Assembly: GCA_019638575.1 (NCBI GenBank)
Contig: JAHBTN010000002.1
Coordinates: 178,719-242,718, forward strand
DNA length: 64,000 nucleotides
DNA from: Ferruginibacter sp.
GTDB lineage: Bacteria > Bacteroidota > Bacteroidia > Chitinophagales > Chitinophagaceae
Reading direction: 5' to 3'
The notes beneath the pieces were generated by a model. The model was not told the origin of the DNA, ran no database searches, and saw nothing but the letters and a program-made list of their open reading frames with translations. The stretch's first letter is position 1; each line of letters begins with the position of its first letter. The translations under genes were made by a program, and so were the position numbers. Shown one piece after another: positions 17,025 to 25,424 of the stretch.

Positions 17025-18125
17025 ATGCAATCATCCTATTCATTTACATCACATACATGGAAGCGGCTAATAAAAAACAAAGGCGCTTTTTTTGGTTTGA
17101 TAGTAATAATAACAGCAACTATCATATCAGTTTTTGGATATGTTATTGCGCCAGACAATTCGCCCAATGCCGATTTACAAACAGTAGAGATACAGGCAAA
17201 GAAGCCGGGCTATACGCAACAATTCTTAAAAATAACCACAGGAAACAAAACCGAAAGCAACCTGTTTGATGAAATACTCAACGGTAAAAAAAATAATTTT
17301 CAACTTATACCAATAAAAGGTTTCAACATATCGGGCGATAGCCTGCTGGTTAATAAATTTATTGACGAAGACACGGCTGTTGTTCAATATTATTCTATTA
17401 ACCAACTAACCAACAATAACCCAGCATCCATCCAAAAAAATATCATTACAAAAAAATACTGGCTGGGTACCGATAAGTTTGGCAGGGATATTTTAAGCCG
17501 GCTCATCATTGGTACAAGGGTAAGTTTAGCCGTAGGTTTAATAGCAGTACTTATTTCTTTAACACTTGGTATTGTATTGGGCGCTATTGCCGGTTACTAC
17601 CGTGGATGGATAGATGAAGTTATTATGTGGTTGATAAATGTAACCTGGAGTATTCCCACATTGTTGTTGGTGTTTGCAATTACCATGGCCATGGGAAAAG
17701 GGTTTTGGCAAATTTTTATTGCTGTTGGGTTAACCATGTGGGTGAGTGTGGCCCGTTTAATTCGTGGACAGGTGATGGCCATTAAAGAAATGGAATACAT
17801 ACAGGCTGCTAAAGCATTGGGCTTAAAAAACTGCAGGATTATACTAAGGCATATTTTACCCAACATACTGGGACCGGTGATGGTAATAGCCGCTTCTAAT
17901 TTTGCAACAGCAATTATTATAGAAGCCGGCTTAAGCTTTTTAGGAATTGGGGTACAACCTCCACAACCAAGTTGGGGATTGATGATAAAGGAGAATTATA
18001 ATTTCATCATTACGCACAATCCAATGCTGGCATTAATACCCGGTTTTGCCATTATGCTTTTAGTGCTTGCATTTAATTTACTTGGTAATGGTTTAAGAGA
18101 TGCGGTAGATGTTAGAAACAGTTAA
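17025..18125 (+). CDS. ABC transporter permease, DppC/OppC type, with large periplasmic insert
   Basis: This is one of the two permease types of peptide/nickel ABC importers. The C-terminal two thirds carry the usual five helices and the cytoplasmic EAA loop (EYIQAAKALGLKNCRIILRHILPN region), ending with LLGNGLRDAVDVR. Family members have about 300 residues. This one has 366, because about 90 extra residues (45-135), probably periplasmic, separate helix 1 from the conserved YWLGTDKFGRDILSRL entry. The partner permease, ATPases and binding protein are not adjacent, so it is an orphan here, a situation common in Bacteroidota. The substrate is unknown. Confidence 0.88.
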   Translation: MQSSYSFTSHTWKRLIKNKGAFFGLIVIITATIISVFGYVIAPDNSPNADLQTVEIQAKKPGYTQQFLKITTGNKTESNLFDEILNGKKNNFQLIPIKGFNISGDSLLVNKFIDEDTAVVQYYSINQLTNNNPASIQKNIITKKYWLGTDKFGRDILSRLIIGTRVSLAVGLIAVLISLTLGIVLGAIAGYYRGWIDEVIMWLINVTWSIPTLLLVFAITMAMGKGFWQIFIAVGLTMWVSVARLIRGQVMAIKEMEYIQAAKALGLKNCRIILRHILPNILGPVMVIAASNFATAIIIEAGLSFLGIGVQPPQPSWGLMIKENYNFIITHNPMLALIPGFAIMLLVLAFNLLGNGLRDAVDVRNS

Positions 18126-18203
18126 TTAGTTTGTTTGTTTAAAAGTGAGATAATTTTTAAACCAGTAATTATACACTCGTCTATATTCAAATGTTCATAT
18201 TAA

Positions 18204-18677
18204 TTATTCTGCCGGTGCTACCTGTACATTCCTGTTAAAACCTTCTTCTAATGAAATAAAAGTTTCGGTACGATCAATACCTTTAATTTTTTGCAACTCA
18301 TCGTGTAAAACAAATCTTAGCTGACTTATATCTTTACAAATAATTTCAATAAACATGCTGTAGTTACCGGTAATATAATTCAGGCGAACTATTTCAGGAA
18401 TTTTCATAAGCTCTTTTGCAACAGTATCGTATAGCGAACTTTTTTCGAGATAGATGCCTACAAAAGCGGTTACTTCGTAACCCAGTTGCTTAATATCCAC
18501 ATCCATTTTATTGCCCTTAACGATACCAAATTCCTGTAACTTTTTTATACGAACATGAATGGTTCCTCCGCTAACAAAAAGTTTTTTGCCCAATTCAGCA
18601 TAAGAAATTTCAGAAGTCTCCATCATTTCGTGAATGATTTGAAGATCCAGTTTGTCAAGATTTAATTTAGCGCCCAT
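18204..18677 (-). CDS. Lrp/AsnC-family transcriptional regulator
   Basis: This 157-residue protein has an N-terminal helix-turn-helix (LDLQIIHEMMETSEISYAEL, recognition part GGTIHVRIKKL) and a C-terminal RAM/AsnC ligand domain (YITGNYSMFIEIICKD). Lrp proteins usually sense amino acids and form octamers. The frame opens at 18779, but the first 34 residues are unlike the family, so the ATG at 18677 was chosen. It is divergent from the tRNA-like RNA gene at 18828, so the 150 bp between them hold both control regions. Its regulon cannot be seen. Confidence 0.88.
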   Translation of the reverse strand: MGAKLNLDKLDLQIIHEMMETSEISYAELGKKLFVSGGTIHVRIKKLQEFGIVKGNKMDVDIKQLGYEVTAFVGIYLEKSSLYDTVAKELMKIPEIVRLNYITGNYSMFIEIICKDISQLRFVLHDELQKIKGIDRTETFISLEEGFNRNVQVAPAE

Positions 18678-18786
18678 TATAGAATATGTTTTTGAAATTA
18701 TTTCAATTTGATTAACAAATATTTGAAATATTTCTATAATTTCCAAATATTTAATAAAAGATGTTAAACATATTGCCATTTTACCT

Positions 18787-18794
18787 TAGTTTTG
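18787..18794 (+). promoter_or_regulatory. Candidate -7 element for the tRNA-like RNA
   Basis: TAGTTTTG is a full match to TAnnTTTG and lies 33 bp before the RNA 5' end. No good -33 box is seen. A small inverted repeat, CCAAT-AAAG-ATTGG, lies between the box and the RNA. Confidence 0.4.
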
Positions 18795-18827
18795 TGATAT
18801 CAATTCCAATAAAGATTGGATAAAAAT

Positions 18828-18997
18828 TGTGGGGTGATGAAATTTTTGGCAGACATGCCCTCTTGTCTCGGGGGTGAGGATAACAGGATAAACTTAGCAT
18901 AGAGCCGTTTCTACGTTCGTAGAGACGACCAGGGTCGACCACTGAACTTTGTGCTTCTGCTAACTGCCTCGTGAAGGTTCGATCCCTTCCCCTACAG
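18828..18997 (+). ncRNA. tRNA-like RNA of class II fold with giant variable arm (about 98 nt)
   Basis: The ends pair as a 7-bp acceptor stem (18828-18834 with 18990-18996, one G-T). The T arm is canonical: stem GAAGG/CCTTC at 18973-18977 and 18985-18989 around loop TTCGATC. The D arm resembles tRNA-Leu: a 3-bp stem ATG/CAT (18837-18839, 18854-18856) around a loop holding GG and ending CAGA. A 5-bp anticodon stem (18858-18862, 18870-18874, one T-G) closes a 7-nt loop TTGTCTC, whose positions 34-36 read GTC, nominally Asp. Position 37 is T, where tRNAs keep a purine. The variable region spans 18875-18972 and folds on itself: GAGG/CCTC, CAG/CTG and TTAGCA/TGCTAA form a stacked helix bulged only on the 5' side, enclosing a 9-bp hairpin (18906-18914, 18919-18927). 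No CCA is encoded; base 73 is G. A strong terminator follows 5 bp later. It is not tmRNA. Function is unknown. Confidence 0.75.
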
Positions 18998-19002
18998 CAT
19001 TT

Positions 19003-19037
19003 AAAAAGCCTTCGTTAAAAACGAGGGCTTTTTATTT
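19003..19037 (+). terminator. Strong terminator of the tRNA-like RNA, bidirectional
   Basis: A 14-bp stem (19003-19016 with 19020-19033, one T-G wobble) has a 3-nt loop and runs into TTTTTATTTT. The A-run on the 5' side lets it also work on the minus strand for the M28 peptidase transcript. Confidence 0.9.
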
Positions 19038-19049
19038 TGATAACTCGCC

Positions 19050-19073
19050 GTTGTTGGTCGCCTGACCAACAAC
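19050..19073. other. Perfect 10-bp stem-loop downstream of the terminator
   Basis: GTTGTTGGTC (19050-19059) and GACCAACAAC (19064-19073) pair perfectly around GCCT. No T-run follows on either strand, so it is not a normal terminator. It could stabilise the 3' end of the M28 peptidase mRNA or be an operator. The rest of 19074-19184 shows nothing further. Confidence 0.6.
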
Positions 19074-19184
19074 AAATCTGTAAACTGGCAAATACAATAT
19101 TTTTCTCTTTTACATTTTAAACGTCTTCATTTAAATGCGAAGGTTTATTTTTTTCATCCCAAATTCAATTCAAACCATTTTTTA

Positions 19185-20744
19185 TTACAACGGAAAATCA
19201 ATATCAAAAACAAATTTCTCCGGTTTAGGTAATGGTTTGCGTGGCATCATTTCATTTCGCATGGCTGTATTGTACACAAAAGCAGCCATCACTATGGCAG
19301 CTTGTTTTAAATCTTCTAACGATAAATGATCGTAGGTATCCATATTGCTATGGTGCGTTCTTGTTTCATACTCCAGTGGGTCTTGTATAAACTGAAAACC
19401 CGGAATACCAACTGCATCAAAACTGATATGATCGGTACTGCCCGTATTACTGAGTGTAACACCGCCATTGGCGCCCATATCTGCAAATGGCGCCAGCCAA
19501 GCTTTAAAAATATCCCTTACCGCTTCGTTACCCTGTGTGTAAATGCCACGTATTTTACCTGAGCCATTATCTAAATTATAATAAGCCGATATTTTTGATT
19601 GCTCTTCTTTCAGTTTCATATCTGCCGGATTACCAAAATGTTTTTTTACATAACCAAAACTGCCATACAGGCCTTGTTCTTCTCCTCCCCATAATGCAAT
19701 TCGTATTGTACGCCTGGGCTGCACACCCAATGCTTTTAAAATACGCATGGCTTCAAGCGTAACGATACAACCTGCAGCATTATCTGTAGCGCCTGTACCA
19801 CCGGCCCAGCTATCCAAATGCCCGCCAAGCATCACCACCTGGCTTCTAAGCGATGGGTCGGTACCGGGAATTTCGGCAACAAAGTTATAACCGGTAAGGT
19901 CCTTATCATAAAATGTTGTTTGCACATCCATATCCAACTCCACTTTTTTATTATCCTGCAACAGCCGCAATAGGTTTAAATAATCTTCCATACTAGTTTT
20001 CATTTCGGGTAATGTGGCTTCATATCCTTTTGCATAACCTGAGCCGCCATCAACAAACACAGTACCATCAATTGATTTGTTGCTGCTGCTGATAAGGCCT
20101 ACTGCACCCATTTTTTCAAGATACAGTTTGCAGTAATAATTTTTTTTAATTAATGGAAGATAATATTCCAATTGTTGCCTGGTGAACATATATTTTTCGG
20201 GTATATTATCAAGACTAGTATCGCCATAGCGGCTGGCAAAAGCCTTAAATGCATCCGGAAGTTTTGTGTTTGATGGTTTTAACATCACAATCTTTCCTTT
20301 TATACTTGCACTGGCTTTTTCAATTGATGCCGAATCGAGTTGATCAAGCATTACCAGTTCAGCCCGAATAGCTTTACCGGTGCTTTTGCACCAGGGTACA
20401 CAATAGGCAATGATACTTTTATAATATGGTACTTTCATTTCCAATGTGGCTTCTTCATTGCTCCATCCTTTTCCAAATTCGCCCCAGGCTTCACGGCCTG
20501 CATTTACCAATCCCCATTTATTGCAGATATATGTTGCCCAATCCAACGCCCTGTTGTAACCAGGTGAGTTAGTAAGCCTTGGGCCGCAAACATCGGTGAG
20601 GTTATGGGCTATCATGGCTACCTGTGAATTATTAGTTCCTTCGTCTTTAATTTTTTGCATTATAATAGGGTCTGGTATTTCCTGTGCGAAGGCATATATT
20701 ATAAATGCAAAAAAAATGCTGAGAGTAAAAAGCAGTTTTTTCAT
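19185..20744 (-). CDS. Secreted M28-family zinc aminopeptidase
   Basis: This 519-residue protein has a signal peptide (about 1-20, ending YAFAQ). A PA-type inserted domain follows, then an M28 catalytic domain. Metal-binding motifs are visible as GGHLDSW, GATDNAAG and WGGEEQGLYG, where EE gives the catalytic Glu and a zinc ligand, and further on GSTDHISFD and the His of THHSNMDTYDHL. These co-catalytic zinc enzymes remove N-terminal amino acids from peptides in the periplasm or outside the cell. It is a single-gene unit whose 3' end meets the bidirectional terminator of the tRNA-like RNA. Confidence 0.9.
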   Translation of the reverse strand: MKKLLFTLSIFFAFIIYAFAQEIPDPIIMQKIKDEGTNNSQVAMIAHNLTDVCGPRLTNSPGYNRALDWATYICNKWGLVNAGREAWGEFGKGWSNEEATLEMKVPYYKSIIAYCVPWCKSTGKAIRAELVMLDQLDSASIEKASASIKGKIVMLKPSNTKLPDAFKAFASRYGDTSLDNIPEKYMFTRQQLEYYLPLIKKNYYCKLYLEKMGAVGLISSSNKSIDGTVFVDGGSGYAKGYEATLPEMKTSMEDYLNLLRLLQDNKKVELDMDVQTTFYDKDLTGYNFVAEIPGTDPSLRSQVVMLGGHLDSWAGGTGATDNAAGCIVTLEAMRILKALGVQPRRTIRIALWGGEEQGLYGSFGYVKKHFGNPADMKLKEEQSKISAYYNLDNGSGKIRGIYTQGNEAVRDIFKAWLAPFADMGANGGVTLSNTGSTDHISFDAVGIPGFQFIQDPLEYETRTHHSNMDTYDHLSLEDLKQAAIVMAAFVYNTAMRNEMMPRKPLPKPEKFVFDIDFPL

Positions 20745-20803
20745 GTGTGGAAGTTTAGGATATACAATATAATGCTTTAATTTTTTTAAAGCAATTGTCT
20801 TTT

Positions 20804-21751
20804 TTATTTTCTCCCCGATGGTAAATCCCTGTTCTTTACATTTATTATTTCTGCAGCAATGCTTACTGCAATTTCTTTTGGAGTTTTACTAAAAATATTT
20901 ATTCCAATTGGTGTATGGATATTTTTTAACTGTTGTAACGAATATCCCTCTAATCTCATTTCTTCCAGTAACATATTTATCTTATTATCGCTGCCTAATA
21001 AGCCTAAATAAAAAAATGAATGTTGAACCAGTTGTTTTAAAACAATTTTATCAGTACGGTAACCCACCGTCATAATTACAACATAGTCGTTATTGCATTG
21101 CTCAAATAAATTACCCATGTTTTCATATTGCACTTGTTTAATTTCATCTGCAAATGAATTAGCGGTAATTGTATTCAAATCCTTCCTGTCATCGTATAGT
21201 TTTATATAAAAACCAAGGTACTTCATCAACTCTGATAAGGCCAAACCTACATGTCCGCCGCCAATGATATGTATTATAGGTTGTGTATTGACAGCTTCGG
21301 TATACAGCCATTCTGTTTCTGAAACAAACTGAAAGCCGGGAGTTGACTCATTGCTTAATTGTAAACCCAACGGAGAAAGCTGAATAAATTTTTTGCCAAA
21401 CGAAATTATTTGTTCAATAATATTTTTTTGGGTTATTGATAAAGGAATAAAAACATTCAACTGGCTACCAGAGCATATCATACCCGACTGGTCTTTTATT
21501 TTTTCCTTATCGTGATATTGATGTTGCAGCAATACTTTTATTTCGTTTTGCCGTAGCATCACTTTCGCTTTTTCTGCCAGTTTAAACTCCATGATACCGC
21601 CACCGATGGTGCCACAAAATTCATCATCGCTTGCAACAGCCATTTTAAAACCTTTGCGGCCCGGGGAGCTTCCTTCGCTTTGTAAAACATACATCAGCAT
21701 TACAGGCTTACCTGCTGCTAATTTTTTTTGTATGAATTTCCAAACATCCAT
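20804..21751 (-). CDS. xdhC: XdhC-family xanthine dehydrogenase maturation factor
   Basis: XdhC proteins bind molybdenum cofactor, help add the terminal sulfido ligand, and insert it into xanthine dehydrogenase. The 315-residue chain has the N-terminal XdhC/CoxI part (LQSEGSSPGRKGFKMAV, CGTIGGGIMEF) and a C-terminal Rossmann part (IHIIGGGHVGLALSELMKYLGF, later VVIMTVGYRTDK and FYLGLLGSDNK). The ATG at 21751 overlaps the stop of the DUF6986 gene by one base (TGATG), which indicates translational coupling. It is the last gene of the purine operon, which contains its client genes xdhA and xdhB. Confidence 0.92.
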   Translation of the reverse strand: MDVWKFIQKKLAAGKPVMLMYVLQSEGSSPGRKGFKMAVASDDEFCGTIGGGIMEFKLAEKAKVMLRQNEIKVLLQHQYHDKEKIKDQSGMICSGSQLNVFIPLSITQKNIIEQIISFGKKFIQLSPLGLQLSNESTPGFQFVSETEWLYTEAVNTQPIIHIIGGGHVGLALSELMKYLGFYIKLYDDRKDLNTITANSFADEIKQVQYENMGNLFEQCNNDYVVIMTVGYRTDKIVLKQLVQHSFFYLGLLGSDNKINMLLEEMRLEGYSLQQLKNIHTPIGINIFSKTPKEIAVSIAAEIINVKNRDLPSGRK

Positions 21752-23091
21752 CAACGTTTCCTGTTTTCGAGAATTTTTTTGAACGAACGTCCACGAATTT
21801 CTTCAAGTGTTAACCCTGTTGCCAGCACTTCATCTTCGGTAATAGCGCCGCTGTTTAATGCACGCAAGAAATAATTCAATAAGCCCTGCCCCGTTGCGGC
21901 ATCATCAAACACATCGCCAATTAAAGTTGCACGGGCTGCTTTTTCAACAAAAGTTTTTAATCGCTCCACTGCATCATCATAACTTTCCAAAAAGAAAGCA
22001 TACACTGCAGCATAACGCATGGGAAACTGCGCTGGGTTTAAATCCCATCCCTGGTAAAAACCATTCCACAACGAATGGCGAATATGGTCGTACCCTTTCT
22101 TCCATGCACGATGCACTGTATCCATATTTTCCTGCAATTGTTCTTTTGTTAAATCATCGCCCCGATGTGGACCAATGGGCATAGTATTGGTAGCGCCATC
22201 GCTCAGCCAAATCCCGGTATGTGCTAATGCAACTTTTGTCATGTGATGTGCAAAATCGCAAACCGGGTGATCCATTTCCTGGTATTTGGCTGTAATGCTG
22301 CAACTTGCCGTATAATCATAAGTACCAAAATGCATGGCAATACACCTGCCATTGCTTGCTTTAATAAATTTATACAAAGGGTTAGTTCCGTCTATCGACA
22401 TGATGGCTTGTGTAGTTTCCACCATCATTTCCATTTTCAAAATATTATTTTCAAGGTTTAATTCTTTTTCAAGAATATCAAAAAAGGCAGCAAGTGTTGC
22501 CGGTTGTTCGGCAATAGTAACCTTTGGCAACATCACAATAAAATTATCGGGCAGCTTGCCATTTGTTTCTTTTACAAGTGTAGTTATAAAAATATCAAGT
22601 GTACGCAATCCTCTTTCTTTCATCTCTTCGGTAAAAGGTTTTATGCGTATGCCTATAAACGGTGGCAATGTTTTTTCTCTCATACCTTTTGCAACTTCAA
22701 TCGCTGCCGTACGGGCAGTTTCATCTTCTTCTTCATTGCTGCGGTTGCCGTAACCATCTTCAAAATCAATCCTAAAATCTTCAATGGCTTCCGTTTTTAA
22801 TTTTGCAATCACTTTATTGTACACTTTATTACTAAAACCCGATTGTACATCAAGGCCAAAAACTTTACCAAAAACCTTATCATCGGGTGCATAGGTTTCA
22901 AATATTTCCAAAGCCCTTTTTCCAAGATGTGAAGCAGCATCATATTTAAATAAATTAGCGCCGCCGTATAAAGTATGTACCGGCTGCCGTTCGCTCCTGT
23001 CGCCTGGGTAAATTGCCTGGAAGGCTTTATTGGCTTTTTTTAAATTGTTGAATAACTCTTCTTTTTTGTTTGTTGGGATGGATGTACTCAT
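21751..23091 (-). CDS. DUF6986 protein, HpcH/HpaI aldolase-malate synthase-like fold
   Basis: This 446-residue protein resembles the DUF6986 family, once labelled phosphoenolpyruvate kinase in actinobacteria. Motifs include DFRIDFEDGYG (a DFED acid pair as in CitE/malate synthase barrels), FIGIRIKPF, MMVETTQAI with its Glu as likely Mg ligand, HFGTYDYTASC, SDGATNTMPIG and GFYQGWDLNPAQFPMRYAAVYAFF. The fold suggests an Mg-dependent lyase or condensing enzyme acting on a 2-oxoacid such as glyoxylate. In this operon it sits between the uraD-uraH fusion and xdhC and is translationally coupled to xdhC. The operon has no recognisable ureidoglycolate lyase, so this protein is a candidate for that step or for handling the glyoxylate (inference). 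No assay evidence is known to me. Confidence 0.7.
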   Translation of the reverse strand: MSTSIPTNKKEELFNNLKKANKAFQAIYPGDRSERQPVHTLYGGANLFKYDAASHLGKRALEIFETYAPDDKVFGKVFGLDVQSGFSNKVYNKVIAKLKTEAIEDFRIDFEDGYGNRSNEEEDETARTAAIEVAKGMREKTLPPFIGIRIKPFTEEMKERGLRTLDIFITTLVKETNGKLPDNFIVMLPKVTIAEQPATLAAFFDILEKELNLENNILKMEMMVETTQAIMSIDGTNPLYKFIKASNGRCIAMHFGTYDYTASCSITAKYQEMDHPVCDFAHHMTKVALAHTGIWLSDGATNTMPIGPHRGDDLTKEQLQENMDTVHRAWKKGYDHIRHSLWNGFYQGWDLNPAQFPMRYAAVYAFFLESYDDAVERLKTFVEKAARATLIGDVFDDAATGQGLLNYFLRALNSGAITEDEVLATGLTLEEIRGRSFKKILENRKR

Positions 23092-23143
23092 TTCTTATTG
23101 TTTTTATATCGGCTTTTTATTGCAGGTTGTTTTGCTTCATGCA

Positions 23144-23992
23144 TCAACTACCCCTGTACGTTGAATAACCAAAAGGATTTATCAGCAAAGGAACATGGTA
23201 ATGCGATGAGTCAGTAATCGAAAACTGTATTTCCACTTCGGGGTAAAAACTTTTAATCTTTTGAGAAGCAAAATAATTTTTTGTGTCGAATATCAATTTA
23301 TAATCACCGGCAGATAAATGCCTTTGAGGAGGCAACAAATCACCTATCCTTCCATCGGCATTGGTAATTCCTTGTGCAATAGTTTGCCAGTTGCCGTTCA
23401 CAGGCATTTGTAAACTTATACTCATGTTTTTTCCGGGTTTGCCAATCGAAGTATCAAGCACATGCGTTGTAAGTTGGCTTGGTTTTAAAAAACTCCAGTT
23501 GGCTTCCGTAAATAGTTTCTGCAAACGCAGTATGGTAATTTTCATTTGCTCGCCCATGGCAATATGCAACTCTTCGCCAATGGTATTGCTTAGCCTGCTT
23601 TCGAGCAACTGCAGCATTTCTGTTGCTGATTTCCCGGTAGCACAAACAATAAAAATAAAACCATTCTTTATTTCATAATCCTTATTAGCAGCAGCCAGCG
23701 CCCTGATAGTTTTTACAGGTGCAGTAGCCACAGAAGATTGCTCTTTACCGGCAAATTTTTTTGTTAGGCTTTTTACATCTCCAATTTTAGGATGATGCAT
23801 GAAAGCTTCTAACCAATCTGTACTGCTGCATTGATTATACCAAACATCAATGGCACAATCATTCAGCATGGTTTCGCTTTTAAATGCAGTTTGCTTCATC
23901 ATTAGTGCAACCCAGTTTGATGAACCACAGCAACTCATTAATAGTTTTGCCTTTGCTGCTTTGCTTAATTTGTTAAATGCACGAATGGTCAT
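23144..23992 (-). CDS. OHCU decarboxylase - HIU hydrolase fusion (UraD-UraH)
   Basis: Two enzymes that turn the unstable urate oxidation product into (S)-allantoin are fused in 282 residues. Residues 1-165 are OHCU decarboxylase (UraD), with the active-site MHHPKIGDV and FIFIVCATGKSATEML. Residues 172-282 are 5-hydroxyisourate hydrolase of the transthyretin family, with LTTHVLDTSIGKPG near its start, the YHVPLLINPFGYSTY segment and the typical C-terminal YRGS. Plants use the same domain order in allantoin synthase. Fusion avoids release of the racemising intermediate. In the operon it follows puuD, the enzyme that makes its substrate, with an 11-bp gap. Confidence 0.93.
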   Translation of the reverse strand: MTIRAFNKLSKAAKAKLLMSCCGSSNWVALMMKQTAFKSETMLNDCAIDVWYNQCSSTDWLEAFMHHPKIGDVKSLTKKFAGKEQSSVATAPVKTIRALAAANKDYEIKNGFIFIVCATGKSATEMLQLLESRLSNTIGEELHIAMGEQMKITILRLQKLFTEANWSFLKPSQLTTHVLDTSIGKPGKNMSISLQMPVNGNWQTIAQGITNADGRIGDLLPPQRHLSAGDYKLIFDTKNYFASQKIKSFYPEVEIQFSITDSSHYHVPLLINPFGYSTYRGS

Positions 23993-24003
23993 AATTAATT
24001 TTT

Positions 24004-25422
24004 TTATTTAACAGATGCTCCCTGCTCAATCCAGCAACGGATGATATCCCTTTCTTTTTGCGTAATATTTGTCTTGTTGTTAAGCGGCATTGTTTTAGTT
24101 ATTACAACACGCTGCATAATTAAATCTTTTTTTGCCACAATATCTGCAGGTGTATCATACACCACTCCATTAGGTGGCGCTTTGTAAACATCGTCTGTTG
24201 GTTTTGAAGAATGACAACTGACACATTTTTCCTGCACTATGGCATTCACTTCACTGAATTCAATTTTTGTATTACAGGCTCCCGGGTTTTTTGGCGGCGC
24301 CGATATGAATGCCCCTGCCAGTAAGATAACAACCGAAACCGGCAATACCCATACAGAAAGTTGCCCTTTTTCTTTCAGGTTAAGATAATGCTTTACACCC
24401 GCTGTTCCTAAAGTAATGATGGTAAGGATGAGCCAGGGTTGTTCGTAGCCGAATGTGCTTGGAAAATGATTACTTATCATCACAAACAAAACCGGCAGCG
24501 TAAAATAATTGTTGTGCAAAGAACGGTTCAGTGCATTTTTTCCCAATTGCGGATTTAATGGAAGGCCTTTACGTGCCGCATTCACCATTGCTTTTTGTGC
24601 AGGTATGATAACAAAGAAAACATTGGCCACCATGATGCTTCCAAGCATAGCGCCAAAATGTATATAAGCAGCACGGCCGCTGAATACATGGCTATAGAAA
24701 TAAGCAAAACCAACAGCAATAAAAAATCCAACCAATGTAAACCAAATCGGTTTTTTTATTAACGGCGATTTGCACAACAGGTCGTAAATAATCCATGCAA
24801 CAATAAAAGAGCCAACGCCAATGCCAATGCCTGTAAGCGCTGAAATATCCAAAACATTTTTATCTATCAATAAAGCCGATGCATTAAAATAATACACCAC
24901 AAAAAGTAAGCAGAAACCTGAAAGCCAGGTGAAGTAAGCTTCATACTTAAACCAATGCAAATGTTTTGGGATAGTCTTGGGCGCAACTTTATATTTTTCC
25001 AGGTAATAAAATCCGCCGCCATGTACAGCCCATAAATTTCCGGCCAGTTCATCACGTACATCTTTGGTACGATTTAAAGCATTCTCAAGAAAAACAAAAT
25101 AAAATGAAGCGCCTATCCAGGCAATACCAAATGTTATGTGCATGAGGCGAATTACAATATTCAGCCACTCCATGAGGTGGGCTTCCCAGGGCGTACCTTT
25201 TACATATATATATAAGGCAGCAACCATGCCCACAGAAACCAGTACCAAAGCAGTATAAACAAAGTTTTGAGCATCTGTAATGCCCTGTTTTTTTTTCTCT
25301 ACATCAAGGCCGGCTTCATCATCTGCTTCGTACTGTTTGGCTACACTACGAAGATAAAAGGTCATGATGGTAAGCATCACCAATACAAAACCCAATACCC
25401 ACAATAAAATAATTCCCAGCAT
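24004..25422 (-). CDS. puuD: Membrane urate hydroxylase PuuD with cytochrome c domain
   Basis: PuuD oxidises urate to 5-hydroxyisourate at the membrane and does not use oxygen as the soluble UaoX-type enzyme does. The 472-residue protein has about eight to nine membrane helices; family traits include IRLMHITFGIAWIGASFYFVFLEN-type helix content and NLWAVHGGGFYYLEKY. The C-terminal domain (about 375-472) is a cytochrome c with one haem motif, CVSCH, and a Met ligand probably in TKTMPL. Electrons should therefore go to a periplasmic cytochrome c or the oxidase encoded at 42-45 kb (inference). It lies between allantoicase (2-bp gap) and the UraD-UraH fusion. Confidence 0.93.
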   Translation of the reverse strand: MLGIILLWVLGFVLVMLTIMTFYLRSVAKQYEADDEAGLDVEKKKQGITDAQNFVYTALVLVSVGMVAALYIYVKGTPWEAHLMEWLNIVIRLMHITFGIAWIGASFYFVFLENALNRTKDVRDELAGNLWAVHGGGFYYLEKYKVAPKTIPKHLHWFKYEAYFTWLSGFCLLFVVYYFNASALLIDKNVLDISALTGIGIGVGSFIVAWIIYDLLCKSPLIKKPIWFTLVGFFIAVGFAYFYSHVFSGRAAYIHFGAMLGSIMVANVFFVIIPAQKAMVNAARKGLPLNPQLGKNALNRSLHNNYFTLPVLFVMISNHFPSTFGYEQPWLILTIITLGTAGVKHYLNLKEKGQLSVWVLPVSVVILLAGAFISAPPKNPGACNTKIEFSEVNAIVQEKCVSCHSSKPTDDVYKAPPNGVVYDTPADIVAKKDLIMQRVVITKTMPLNNKTNITQKERDIIRCWIEQGASVK

Positions 25423-25424
25423 AA

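Noticed and set aside
18828-18997. tmRNA or group I intron-bearing tRNA
   Set aside because: No tag reading frame or tmRNA 5' consensus is seen, and the extra 80 nt are far too short for a self-splicing intron; the anticodon stem is closed and uninterrupted.
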